A stretch of DNA of 64,000 nucleotides from Burkholderia sp. MS389 (GTDB lineage: Bacteria; Pseudomonadota; Gammaproteobacteria; Burkholderiales; Burkholderiaceae): assembly GCF_016899425.1 (NCBI RefSeq), contig NZ_CP045995.1, forward strand, positions 1,054,001 to 1,118,000, read 5' to 3'. The position numbers were made by a program, and so were the translations under genes. Of the stretch, positions 37,736 to 46,292 are shown piece by piece. Numbering within the stretch: position 1 is the first letter of the stretch; every line of letters begins with the position of its first letter. The notes under the pieces are model-generated. The model saw only the letters and a program-made list of their open reading frames with translations. It ran no database searches and had not been told where the DNA came from.

Positions 37736-38815
37736 ATGTCCACCGCCGAAACCGTTGCCGCCGAAGCCGCCGCGCCCACGCTCGTGCTGCCGCACCTGCT
37801 CCACCCGTTCGAAACGCCGGTGCATCCCGACGCCGACCGCGCCGAAGCCGACCTGCTCGCGTGGATGAACGGCCATGGCCTGCTCGACGATCCGCGCTGG
37901 GCCAACGGCATCCGTCACGGCAAGGTCGGCGAATACTGCTCGCGCGTCTATGCGCACGCCACCTTCGACGGCCTGTGCACGACGACCCGCGCGTACGGCT
38001 GGATCTTCGCGATCGACGACGGCCTGTGCAGCCTGCACGGCGTCGCGCGCACGCCCGGCGAGCTCGGCGCGCTCTACCTGTGGCTGTACGAAATGATTGC
38101 CGATCCGACCGGCCACGATCCGGCACCGCTGCGCGCCGCGCTGGCGGCGCGCCTGCCGCACCTGGCCGCGTTCCTGCCCGCCCTGCAACGGGCGACTCAA
38201 GATGTGTGCGCGCGTATCGCCGCGACGTCCACGCGCGTGCAGTACGCACGCTGGGTCGCGGGGATGATGACGTTCCTGTTCTCGACGCTGTGGGAAGCCG
38301 GCCGGTTCGCGACCGACGTCGTGCCCGACACGGCCGAGTACCTTTCCGGTCGCACCTATAACGGCTGCGGCGAAGGCGCGTTCGCGCTGATCGATATCGC
38401 CGCTGGCTACGAAGCGCCCGCCGCGTTCTACGCCGACGAAGGAGTCGAGCGCCTGCGCAAGCTGTCCGGCCTGATCCTCTGCCTGTGCAACGACATCTTT
38501 TCGTATCCGAAAGAAGCTGGCGAATCGAGCAGCAATCTCGTCTGCGTCCTGATGCACGAACGCGGGCTCGCGCCGCAAGCCGCGCTCGACACGGCGGCGG
38601 ACATCCACAACGGCTATCTCGCGCGTTATCTCGATCTGGAAAAACAGGTACGTGCGCGCACCGACGACCGCGCGTCGCTGCGCCTGCTCGACGAGGCCCG
38701 GACGTACATTCGCGGCAATTACGACTGGCACTTCGGTTCGCCGCGTTACGGCGCGGCGAAACACTACGACCTGTCCCGCGCGCTGCGGCCCGGACAGACG
38801 AGCGCCGCGGCATGA
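37736..38815 (+). CDS. Class I terpene synthase
   Basis: A 359-residue all-helical terpene cyclase. The NSE metal-binding motif is complete: NDIFSYPKE, residues 252-260. A C-terminal SPRYG gives the usual RY pair. The first Asp-rich motif is reduced: IDDGLCSLH (Asp94-Asp95), lacking the later acidic residue of DDxxD/E. It likely cyclises or rearranges the diphosphate made by the upstream prenyltransferase. GAGGT ribosome site; same operon. Confidence 0.88.
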   Translation: MSTAETVAAEAAAPTLVLPHLLHPFETPVHPDADRAEADLLAWMNGHGLLDDPRWANGIRHGKVGEYCSRVYAHATFDGLCTTTRAYGWIFAIDDGLCSLHGVARTPGELGALYLWLYEMIADPTGHDPAPLRAALAARLPHLAAFLPALQRATQDVCARIAATSTRVQYARWVAGMMTFLFSTLWEAGRFATDVVPDTAEYLSGRTYNGCGEGAFALIDIAAGYEAPAAFYADEGVERLRKLSGLILCLCNDIFSYPKEAGESSSNLVCVLMHERGLAPQAALDTAADIHNGYLARYLDLEKQVRARTDDRASLRLLDEARTYIRGNYDWHFGSPRYGAAKHYDLSRALRPGQTSAAA

Positions 38816-38844
38816 CCCGTCGCGCGGCAATGGGTGAAAACCGG

Positions 38845-38906
38845 AAAAACAAAAAAATCAGCGGACATCCACACGGGGCCGGTGCACAGCCGCATGGATG
38901 TCCGCT
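38845..38906 (-). terminator. Strong intrinsic terminator pointing left
   Basis: Perfect 12-base arms AGCGGACATCCA (38860-38871) and TGGATGTCCGCT (38895-38906) with a 23-base loop. On the minus strand the hairpin is followed by GATTTTTTTG. No annotated minus-strand gene precedes it, so it likely ends a small RNA. On the plus strand the stem could still slow transcripts leaving the terpene synthase gene. Confidence 0.8.
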
Positions 38907-39018
38907 CAGGGCTCCGGGTCTCCCGATGGGGGTCGGGAATCCCGGATTCGCTTCCTGCGTGCCATGGACATATGTGCGTCGGAAGCGGAATCGTTGCGCG
39001 CATTGATCGTCGCGCCAT
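38850..39018 (-). ncRNA. Candidate small RNA (about 170 nt)
   Basis: A minus-strand unit inside the intergenic region. A promoter-like TTGACA (39053-39058) and TATAGT (39026-39031) lie 21 bases apart, longer than ideal. The body contains further hairpins (for example CCCGA/TCGGG near 38925-38940). It ends in the strong terminator. A short minus-strand frame runs through it, so a short coding RNA cannot be excluded. Confidence 0.5.
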
Positions 39019-39150
39019 GAACTGCACTATAGGGAAACTTGCGAAACGCATCTGTCAACCATTGTCAGACGTGTTGCAGCCGCACGTCGCACGCGCGCGC
39101 CGCTTTCGCGCTAAAGTGGTTCCCGATCGCCACCCTCGACCGTCCCGCCG

Positions 39151-40362
39151 ATGCTCACGCTTTCGCCCGCCGCCGCCCGCGCGCTCCATCTCGCCGCACA
39201 GGGCCTGCTCACCCCGCCGCGCCGCAAGGCGACCAAGTCCGACGTGCTCGACACGATCCGCCGGATGGCGCAGTTGCAGATCGACACCATCCACGTCGTC
39301 GCACGCAGCCCGTATCTCGTGCTGTTCAGCCGTCTCGGCGATTTCCCGCCGCGCTGGCTCGACGAACATCTCGCCGAGGCGCGCCTGTTCGAATACTGGT
39401 CGCACGAAGCGTGTTTCCTGCCGATCGAGCAGTTCGGGCTGATGCGCTACAAGATGCTCGATCCGTCGGGGATGGGCTGGAAATATGCGGCCGAATGGCA
39501 CGAGCAGAATCGTCCGGAGATCGAACGGCTGCTCGCGCGGATTCGCGACGAAGGCCCGGTGCGGTCGGCCGATTTCGCGCGCGAGGACGGCGTGAAAGGC
39601 AACGGCTGGTGGGATCGCAAGCCCGAGAAGCGTCACCTGGAAGTGCTGTTCACGACGGGCGACCTGATGGTGTCGGAGCGCCGCAATTTCCAGCGCGTGT
39701 ACGACGTGCGCGAACGCGTGCTGCCCGACTGGGACGATACGCGCGACCTGCCGCCGCGCGATGCGGTGCTGCCTGCGCTGCTCGACTACACGTGCCGCGC
39801 GCTCGGCGTCGTGCGCGCGGACTGGGTGGCCGACTACTATCGGCTGCCGCGCCGTTCGTACCGCGCGGAACTGGAGCGGCTCGCCGAGGCCGGTGACCTG
39901 ATTCCGGTGCAGATCGACGACTGGAAGGAACCGGCCTACGTGCATCGCTCGCTCGATGCGCTGCTGCCGGCGGCCGCTGCCGACACGCTGCGCTCGACGG
40001 TCACGACGCTGCTGTCGCCGTTCGACCCGGTCGTGTGGGACCGGCGGCGCGCGTCGACGCTGTTCGGTTTCGATTACACGATCGAGTGCTATACGCCCGA
40101 GCACAAGCGGCGCTACGGCTATTTCTGCCTGCCCGTGCTGCATCGCGGCCGGCTGGTGGGCCGCGTCGATGCGAAAGCGCATCGCACGCTCGGCACGTTC
40201 GAGCTGAAAGCCGTGCATGTCGAGCCGGGCGTGCGGTTCGGCGCCGGGCTCGCAGCCGACGTCGCGAAGGCCGTGAAGAAACTCGCGGCGTGGCACGGCA
40301 CGCCGGAGGTCACGGTCGCCCACGCGCCGCCGGCCCTCGTGCAGGCATTCGCGCGGACCTGA
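39151..40362 (+). CDS. YcaQ/AlkX-type DNA glycosylase (winged-helix protein)
   Basis: A 403-residue protein of the winged-helix YcaQ family, which unhooks DNA crosslinks and other alkylated bases. The conserved segment QLQIDTIHVVARSPYLVLF (41-59) contains the Gln-x-Asp pattern reported for the AlkX branch; SHEACFLP and FDPVVWDRRR are also typical. Single gene, convergent with fabI (21 bases between stops). Start ATG 39151. Confidence 0.87.
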   Translation: MLTLSPAAARALHLAAQGLLTPPRRKATKSDVLDTIRRMAQLQIDTIHVVARSPYLVLFSRLGDFPPRWLDEHLAEARLFEYWSHEACFLPIEQFGLMRYKMLDPSGMGWKYAAEWHEQNRPEIERLLARIRDEGPVRSADFAREDGVKGNGWWDRKPEKRHLEVLFTTGDLMVSERRNFQRVYDVRERVLPDWDDTRDLPPRDAVLPALLDYTCRALGVVRADWVADYYRLPRRSYRAELERLAEAGDLIPVQIDDWKEPAYVHRSLDALLPAAAADTLRSTVTTLLSPFDPVVWDRRRASTLFGFDYTIECYTPEHKRRYGYFCLPVLHRGRLVGRVDAKAHRTLGTFELKAVHVEPGVRFGAGLAADVAKAVKKLAAWHGTPEVTVAHAPPALVQAFART

Positions 40363-40383
40363 ACGCCGCGCGCCGCCGGCGCG

Positions 40384-41142
40384 CTAGAGCATGTGCATGC
40401 CGGCGTCGACATAGTGCGTGCCGCCCGTGATCGCCCGTGCGCCGTCGCTGGCGAGAAACGCGCAAAACGCGCCGACGTCGTCGATGTCCAGCGCGTGATG
40501 CAGCGGCGCCCGGCGCGCGGTGTCGTCGAGCAGCCGGCCGAAGTCCGGCAGGCCCGACGCCGCGCGCGTCGGCAGCACGCCCGGCGAAATCGCGTTGACG
40601 CGAATGCCCGCGCCGCCGAGTTCGGCCGCCAGGTACCGCACGCTCGCTTCGAGCGCGGCCTTGACCGGCCCCATCACCCCGTAGTTCGCGACGACCTGCT
40701 CCGCGCCGAGATAGCTCATCGCCATCAGGCTCCCGCCGCGCGTCATCAGAGGCTCGGCGAGCCGCGCCATCCGGATGAACGAATGGCACGAGGTATCCAT
40801 CGCCAACGCGAAGCCTTCCGGCGAACTGTCGACCACGCGGCCGTGCAGATCGGCCTTCGGTGCATACGCAACCGAATGCAGCACGAAGTCGATTTCGCCC
40901 CATTGGGCCGCGATTGCATCGAACACCGCCGCCATCTGGTCGGGCCGCCCGACGTCGAGCGGCATCCGGATCGGCGCGTCGAGTTGCGCGAACAGCGGCT
41001 CGACGTGCGGCAAGGTCTTGTCCGACTGCCAGGTCACCGCGAGCGTCGCGCCGGCCCGGCAAAACGCACGCGCGCATCCCCACGCGATGCTCTGTTCGTT
41101 CGCAATGCCGACGACGAGCCCCCGCTTGTGTCGCAACGTCAT
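40384..41142 (-). CDS. fabI: FabI-type enoyl-ACP reductase
   Basis: A 252-residue short-chain dehydrogenase of the FabI type. NADH site GLVVGIANEQSIAWG (8-22), active-site Tyr144 in AMSYLGAEQVV, Tyr154 and Lys161 (Tyr-x6-Lys). It reduces enoyl-ACP in fatty acid synthesis. It is the last gene of the pta-ackA-hydrolase operon, so it is probably a condition-specific paralogue rather than the housekeeping copy. Ribosome site GGGAGG. Confidence 0.88.
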   Translation of the reverse strand: MTLRHKRGLVVGIANEQSIAWGCARAFCRAGATLAVTWQSDKTLPHVEPLFAQLDAPIRMPLDVGRPDQMAAVFDAIAAQWGEIDFVLHSVAYAPKADLHGRVVDSSPEGFALAMDTSCHSFIRMARLAEPLMTRGGSLMAMSYLGAEQVVANYGVMGPVKAALEASVRYLAAELGGAGIRVNAISPGVLPTRAASGLPDFGRLLDDTARRAPLHHALDIDDVGAFCAFLASDGARAITGGTHYVDAGMHML

Positions 41143-41170
41143 GCCGCCTCCCTTGCCGATCCGCGCCGGC

Positions 41171-42292
41171 CTAGCGCTGCGCGGCGATCCATCGCGCGAT
41201 GTCGGGCCACACCGTCGTCAGCGTGCGCGTCCCCATGAACAGACCGATATGGCCGCCCGGCACGAGCCGGCTCTCGATCCGCGACGCGGGCGTCCCGAGA
41301 AGATCGTGCGCACCGAACACCTGCTCCGGCGTCGTGATGTCGTCGGCCTCGCCACCCAGCAGATAGGCCGGGCACGCGACGTCCTTCAGGTCGAGCGTGC
41401 GCCCGAGCGCGACGAACGTGCCCTTCGCGAGCCGGTTCTCCTTGAAGATCTGCACGATCGCCTGCAGGTACCAGCGCCCCGGCAGGTCGATCGGGCTTTC
41501 GTACCAGTTCGCGAACACCTCGCGCTCGCGCAGGTATTCGGGATCGTCGAGATGCTCGTACAGGTCGACGTGCTCGGCGAGATAGTGCTGGTCCGGATGC
41601 ATGTTCTTCCAGCCGCGCAGCATGAAGCGCCCGCGCATCAGCCCGCCGCCCATCGCGACGAGTTCCTCGTAGAACGACGTCGGATACGTGTGCACCATCC
41701 GCTTGATCGGGCCGTCGCCCGCGTCGGTGTCGATCGGCGAGCCGGCCAGCACGAGGCTCGCGACCTTGTGCGGGAAACGCGCCGCATACATCGCGGACAT
41801 CCAGCCGCCCTGACACAGGCCGACGAGATTCACGCGGCCACCGAGTTCGTCGACGCACACGTTCAGCTCGGCCAGATACTGGTCGATCTCGAGGTCCTTC
41901 ATGTCCTCGGTGGCCGAGCGCCAGTCGGTCAGGTACAGACGCGTCACGCCGTGCTCGCGCAGCGTCTGCATCAGGCTCTGCCCCGGCTGGTAGTCGGCGA
42001 TCATCGCGCTGTGCCCCGCGTACGGCGCATCGACGATCGTCGGCAGCCCGTGCGCCGGCGCGACCGAATAATCGCGGAACGTCATCGTCCGCAGTTCCAG
42101 CAACGGCCGGTTCGCCGATGCGAGCACCGGATGCGCTTCGAAATGGAGCTTCTCCTCTTCCGCGAGGAAGCGGAGATTGCGCGCCGTGATCTCGGAGCCG
42201 GCGGCAAACATCGCCGTGGCGGCGGCCATCGGCCAGAAAATCGGCAGCGCGGGGGCGCTGACGGCAGGGGAAGGCGTGTCGCGTGCTGTCAT
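41171..42292 (-). CDS. Alpha/beta hydrolase, polyhydroxyalkanoate synthase/depolymerase-like
   Basis: A 373-residue alpha/beta-fold protein. The nucleophile elbow GLCQGGW has Cys in place of Ser, as in PHA synthases. Catalytic Asp and His candidates lie in GGEADDITTP and VPGGHIGLF. Shorter than a full PHA synthase. It may act on polyhydroxybutyrate or acyl-CoA substrates. Starts 8 bases after ackA; 28 bases before fabI. Confidence 0.78.
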   Translation of the reverse strand: MTARDTPSPAVSAPALPIFWPMAAATAMFAAGSEITARNLRFLAEEEKLHFEAHPVLASANRPLLELRTMTFRDYSVAPAHGLPTIVDAPYAGHSAMIADYQPGQSLMQTLREHGVTRLYLTDWRSATEDMKDLEIDQYLAELNVCVDELGGRVNLVGLCQGGWMSAMYAARFPHKVASLVLAGSPIDTDAGDGPIKRMVHTYPTSFYEELVAMGGGLMRGRFMLRGWKNMHPDQHYLAEHVDLYEHLDDPEYLREREVFANWYESPIDLPGRWYLQAIVQIFKENRLAKGTFVALGRTLDLKDVACPAYLLGGEADDITTPEQVFGAHDLLGTPASRIESRLVPGGHIGLFMGTRTLTTVWPDIARWIAAQR

Positions 42293-42300
42293 CGGAGGTC

Positions 42301-43509
42301 TCACCGGGTCGGATACGGCGTGGAAGGGATCGCGTCGTCCAGCACGCGGCGCGTGTGGCGCGCGATCATCAGGTTCTCGTCGGTCGGAATCACGCGCACC
42401 GTCACGCGCGACGCGTCGCTCGAAATCACCGGCAAGCCGGCCGCGTTCGCCGCGTCGTCGAGCACGATGCCGAGCCACGCGGCGCGATTGCAGATCCGTT
42501 CACGCACGTGCGGCGCGTGCTCGCCGATGCCCGCCGTGAACACGAGCGTGTCGAGACCGCCGAGCACGCCGGCCAGCGCGGCGAGCTCGCGGGCCGCGCG
42601 ATAGGCGAACAGCTCGACCGCATGCGCGGCCGACGGTGCGTCGCTCGCGAGCAGCGTGCGCATGTCGCTCGACACGCCGGATACGCCGAGCAAGCCGGAT
42701 TCGGCATAGATCAGATGCTCGACCTCGTCGAGCGACCGGCCCGCGTGACGCTGCAGATACAGGATCACGCCCGGGTCCAGCGCGCCCGTGCGCGTGCCCA
42801 TCGGCAGCCCGTCGACGGCCGTGAACCCCATCGTCGTCGCGACGCTGCGGCCGTTCTCGAGCGCACACAGGCTCGCGCCGTTGCCGAGGTGCGCGACCAC
42901 CGTCCGGTGCTGCACCCACGACGGATCGAGGGCCGCGAGCGCCGTCGCGATGTACTCGTACGACAGCCCGTGAAACCCGTAGCGCACGATGCCCTGCTCG
43001 GTCAGCGCGCGCGGCAACGCGAACTCCCGTTCGAGCGCCGGCACCGTCGAATGGAACGCGGTATCGAAACACGCGACCTGCGGCAGGTTCGGCGCAACCG
43101 CGGCCACCGCGCGAATCGCGTCGACATGATGCGGCTGGTGCAGCGGCGCGAGCGGCGAAAGCGACGCGATCGCATCGAGCACGTGCGCGTCGATCCGCAC
43201 CGGCGCGGTGAAATACGGGCCGCCATGCACGACCCGGTGCCCGACGCCGTCGAACCCGGCCTCCCGCCCGACGTGCGCGACGAACCACGCGTGCAGCGCC
43301 TCGATCGCGCCTTGATGCCCCGGTCGCGCGACCGGGCTGTCGGCGAGCGTCGCGCCGTGCGCATCGGCCACGAACAGATGCGGTGCGCCATGCAGGTTCT
43401 CAACCTGCCCGTGCAGGCCCGCATCGAGCGAACGATCGTCGCGCGTGTCGTAGACCGAGAACTTGAGGCTCGACGAGCCGGCGTTGAGCACCAGGACGGG
43501 ATGTCGCAT
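42301..43509 (-). CDS. ackA: Acetate kinase
   Basis: A 402-residue acetate kinase making ATP from acetyl phosphate. Signatures VLVLNAGSSSLKFSVYD (N-terminus) and FHGLSYEYIA and MGTRTGALDPG are present. With pta it forms a substrate-level phosphorylation pathway, useful at low oxygen. ATG 43509 chosen over 43539; 10 bases separate it from pta. Confidence 0.94.
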   Translation of the reverse strand: MRHPVLVLNAGSSSLKFSVYDTRDDRSLDAGLHGQVENLHGAPHLFVADAHGATLADSPVARPGHQGAIEALHAWFVAHVGREAGFDGVGHRVVHGGPYFTAPVRIDAHVLDAIASLSPLAPLHQPHHVDAIRAVAAVAPNLPQVACFDTAFHSTVPALEREFALPRALTEQGIVRYGFHGLSYEYIATALAALDPSWVQHRTVVAHLGNGASLCALENGRSVATTMGFTAVDGLPMGTRTGALDPGVILYLQRHAGRSLDEVEHLIYAESGLLGVSGVSSDMRTLLASDAPSAAHAVELFAYRAARELAALAGVLGGLDTLVFTAGIGEHAPHVRERICNRAAWLGIVLDDAANAAGLPVISSDASRVTVRVIPTDENLMIARHTRRVLDDAIPSTPYPTR

Positions 43510-43519
43510 CGCGGCCTCG

Positions 43520-44491
43520 TCAGTGTGCGTCGGCCGCAATCGCCGGCGCGTCCATGGGCGCCGCCGTGGCGCGCGCCGCCGCCGCGACGAGCGCTGCGAC
43601 CGCGCAGCTCGCCAGGCGCGTGCGTTCGCTGTCGGCGCGACTCGTCAGGATCACCGGCACGCGCGCACCGAGCACGATGCCGGCCGCATCGGCATTCGCG
43701 AGGAACGTCAGCTCCTTCGCGAGCATGTTGCCGGCCTCGAGATCGGGCACGAGCAGGATGTCCGCATCGCCCGCGACCGCGGAACCGAGATGCTTGAGCC
43801 GCGCGGCCTCCGGGCTGATCGCGTTGTCGAACGCGAGCGGCCCGTCGAGCAGCGCGCCGGTGATCTGGCCGCGCTCGGCCATCTTGCACAGCGCGGCCGC
43901 GTCGAGCGTCGACGGCAGCTTCGAGCTGACCGTCTCGACCGCCGACAGGATCGCCACCTTCGGCCGGGCGATGCCGAGCGCATGCGCGAGATCGATCGCG
44001 TTCTGCGCGATGTCGGCCTTCTGTTCGAGCGTCGGACGGATATTGACGGCGGCGTCGGTGATGAACAGCGGCTTGGGGTAAGTCGGCACGTCCATGATGA
44101 ACACGTGGCTCAGGCGCCGCCCGGTGCGCAGCCCCGTGTCGGCGCGCACCACCTCCGCCAGCAACTCGTCGGTGTGCAGGCTGCCCTTCATCAGCGCCTG
44201 CGCGTCGCCCGCGCGCACCAGCTCGACGGCGCGCGCCGCCGACGCATGACTGTGCGGCGCATCCACGAGACGATAGCCGGACAGGTCCACACCGAGCGTC
44301 GCGGCGAGCATCGTGATTCGCGCCACCGGGCCGACCAGCACGGGCACGATGATCCCGGCCCGGGCGGCGGCGGCCGCCGCGTGCAGCGATACCTCGTCGC
44401 AGGGATGCGCGACCGCGACCGTCACAGGCCGCAACGCGTGGCAACGCGCAATCAGCGCGTCGTATTTCTGATGCGTGTGCAATTCGGTCAT
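43520..44491 (-). CDS. pta: Phosphate acetyl/butyryltransferase
   Basis: A 323-residue single-domain PTA_PTB protein that swaps CoA for phosphate on acetyl-CoA or butyryl-CoA. Motifs MKGSLHTDELL, RLSHVFIMDVPTYPKPLFIT and GPLAFDNAIS are typical. First gene of the four-gene minus-strand operon. The ATG at 44491 follows GAAGGGG. An Anr/FNR-like box lies 61 bases upstream. Confidence 0.92.
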   Translation of the reverse strand: MTELHTHQKYDALIARCHALRPVTVAVAHPCDEVSLHAAAAAARAGIIVPVLVGPVARITMLAATLGVDLSGYRLVDAPHSHASAARAVELVRAGDAQALMKGSLHTDELLAEVVRADTGLRTGRRLSHVFIMDVPTYPKPLFITDAAVNIRPTLEQKADIAQNAIDLAHALGIARPKVAILSAVETVSSKLPSTLDAAALCKMAERGQITGALLDGPLAFDNAISPEAARLKHLGSAVAGDADILLVPDLEAGNMLAKELTFLANADAAGIVLGARVPVILTSRADSERTRLASCAVAALVAAAARATAAPMDAPAIAADAH

Positions 44492-44551
44492 CGACTGCCC
44501 CTTCGCAAGGATCACGTGAACGGATTCTGGTGCGGGACCGGGCGAAGTCGT

Positions 44552-44565
44552 TTGATTTCCGTCAA
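44552..44565. promoter_or_regulatory. Anr/FNR-like box in the pta/atpG divergent promoter
   Basis: TTGAT-TTCC-GTCAA matches the FNR/Anr consensus TTGAT-N4-ATCAA at nine of ten fixed positions. It lies between the divergent pta and atpG starts, fitting oxygen-dependent control of one or both. Confidence 0.6.
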
Positions 44566-44636
44566 TCGTTTCAGGTGAAGTCCCGATAGCATGAATCCGC
44601 ACGATGACATCCGGACGGCCGCAACGCCCCCCTGAC

Positions 44637-45518
44637 ATGCACATACGCGAAATCCGCTCGAAGATCGCCAGTACCTCGTCCACGCGCAAGATCACGAAGG
44701 CGATGGAAATGATGGCGCGCACCAAGATGGCGAGCGCGCAGCGACGCGCGCGCGAGTTCCGCCCGTATGCGGCGCGCATCGCCGCGATGGCGGAACGCGT
44801 GCTGCGAGACCGTCCCGACCACGTATCGGCGCTGATGGCGCGACGCGATACCGTGCGCCGCGTCGGCCTGATCGTCGTCAGCACCGATCGCGGGCTGTGC
44901 GGCCCGCTCAATGCGCGGCTGCTCGTCGAATGCGTGGATGCGCTCGAACGCTGGGACCGTGCCGGTGTCGCATGCGAGTTGAGCGTGATCGGTGCGCGCG
45001 GCCTCGCGCCGCTGCTGCGCCACGGTGCGACCATCGCCGCGCGTGCGAGCGGCCTGGCCGCCGAGCCGCACTTCGAGCAGTTGCTCGGTGCGCTGCTCGT
45101 GCCGCTGACCGCGTTCGTCAACGGCGAGCTCGACGAAGTACACGTCGCATACAACCGGCTGACGAGCCCGCTCGCGTACGAGCCGCGCATCGATGCGATG
45201 CTGCCGATCGTGGGGCTCGACACGGGCGCGCCGACCGACGGCGCGCCCGTGTCCGCACCCGCGTCCGACTATCTGTACGAGCCCGCGCCCAAACCGGTCG
45301 TCGACACGTTGCTGCTGCGCTACGTCGAGGCGACGCTCTATCAGGCCGTCGTCGAGAACTACGCGTGCGAGCAATGCGCGCGGATGTTCAGCATGCAGAC
45401 CGCGACAGACAACGCCGACCGCGTGTTGCGCGAACTGCGGCACCTGTACCAGAAGACGCGACAGGCGCAGATCACCACCGAGCTGTGCGAAATCGTCGCC
45501 GGTGCGGCGGCGGTCTGA
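44637..45518 (+). CDS. atpG: Orphan F1 ATP synthase gamma subunit
   Basis: A 293-residue gamma subunit. The N-terminal helix (STRKITKAMEMMARTKMASAQ) and C-terminal helix (TDNADRVLRELRHLYQKTRQ followed by AQITTELCEIVAGA) that form the rotor shaft are intact, as is VSTDRGLCGPLNA. No alpha, beta or Fo gene is adjacent; atpC follows after 10 bases where atpD would be expected. ATG 44637. Confidence 0.9.
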   Translation: MHIREIRSKIASTSSTRKITKAMEMMARTKMASAQRRAREFRPYAARIAAMAERVLRDRPDHVSALMARRDTVRRVGLIVVSTDRGLCGPLNARLLVECVDALERWDRAGVACELSVIGARGLAPLLRHGATIAARASGLAAEPHFEQLLGALLVPLTAFVNGELDEVHVAYNRLTSPLAYEPRIDAMLPIVGLDTGAPTDGAPVSAPASDYLYEPAPKPVVDTLLLRYVEATLYQAVVENYACEQCARMFSMQTATDNADRVLRELRHLYQKTRQAQITTELCEIVAGAAAV

Positions 45519-45528
45519 AGGAGCATGC

Positions 45529-45987
45529 ATGAAGACGTCGATGAGGCTCGACATCGTAAGCGTGGAAGCGGTGCTGTATGCCGGCGACGCGCATTTCGTC
45601 GTCGTTCCGGGGGAAAGCGGAGAACTGGGGATCTACCCGCACCACGCGCCGCTGCTCACGCGGATCCGGCCGGGCGTCGTGATGCTCGTCGATGCGCCGA
45701 CCGGCGAGCATCGCCGCCTGCTCGTCGCGGGCGGCGTGCTGGAGGTCAGCCGCGACGGCGTGACGCTGATCGCCGATCACGCGTTGCGCACGCCCGAACT
45801 CGACGATCTGCGCGCACGCGAAGCGCGGCATGCGGCCGACGACTGGCGCCAGCGCTACGCGCACGAAAACCGGCGCGCGTTCGATTTCGCGTCGGCCCGC
45901 ACGGAATTGATGGATGAAATTCGACGCTTCTTTGCGATGGCGCTGCGGCAACAGGCGCCGCACGACAAGCCGGGCAGCGCGGGCTAG
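45529..45987 (+). CDS. atpC: Orphan F1 ATP synthase epsilon subunit
   Basis: A 152-residue epsilon subunit with the N-terminal beta-sandwich (LDIVSVEAVLYAGDAHFVVV, GELGIYPHHAPLLTRIRPG) and a helical C-terminal tail longer than usual. Epsilon binds gamma and inhibits ATP hydrolysis. Ribosome site GAAGGAG; ATG 45529. Second gene of the atpG-atpC pair. Confidence 0.88.
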   Translation: MKTSMRLDIVSVEAVLYAGDAHFVVVPGESGELGIYPHHAPLLTRIRPGVVMLVDAPTGEHRRLLVAGGVLEVSRDGVTLIADHALRTPELDDLRAREARHAADDWRQRYAHENRRAFDFASARTELMDEIRRFFAMALRQQAPHDKPGSAG

Positions 45988-46016
45988 ACACCGGCGCCGG
46001 CCTCGGTGCCGCCCGC

Positions 46017-46235
46017 TCAGTCGCGCAGCTTGCGAAACCGCGGCGTGCCGTCTTCGAGGTTGCCGTTGAACATCGCTTCCGGCCGCACCCACAGCCCGCG
46101 CGCATGCGGCCACAGATGCTCGTAGACGACCACCGATTCCTCGGTTTCGGAATGGCGCGCAACGCCGATGTAGCGGTACAGGCCGCCCTTGTAGTGGCGG
46201 TGCGTCGCGAGCTGTTCGGCTTCCTGTTCGGTCAT
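46017..46235 (-). CDS. DUF1653 domain protein
   Basis: A 72-residue protein with HYKGGLYRYIGVARHSETEE and VVYEHLWP...LWVRPEAMF, typical of DUF1653. Function unknown. It faces atpC tail to tail (29 bases between stops). ATG at 46235. Confidence 0.85.
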   Translation of the reverse strand: MTEQEAEQLATHRHYKGGLYRYIGVARHSETEESVVVYEHLWPHARGLWVRPEAMFNGNLEDGTPRFRKLRD

Positions 46236-46292
46236 GGTGTGCTTTTCTTCGGCAAAAACGGAAAGCGCGTATTGTATGCGCTGCGGCGCGCG

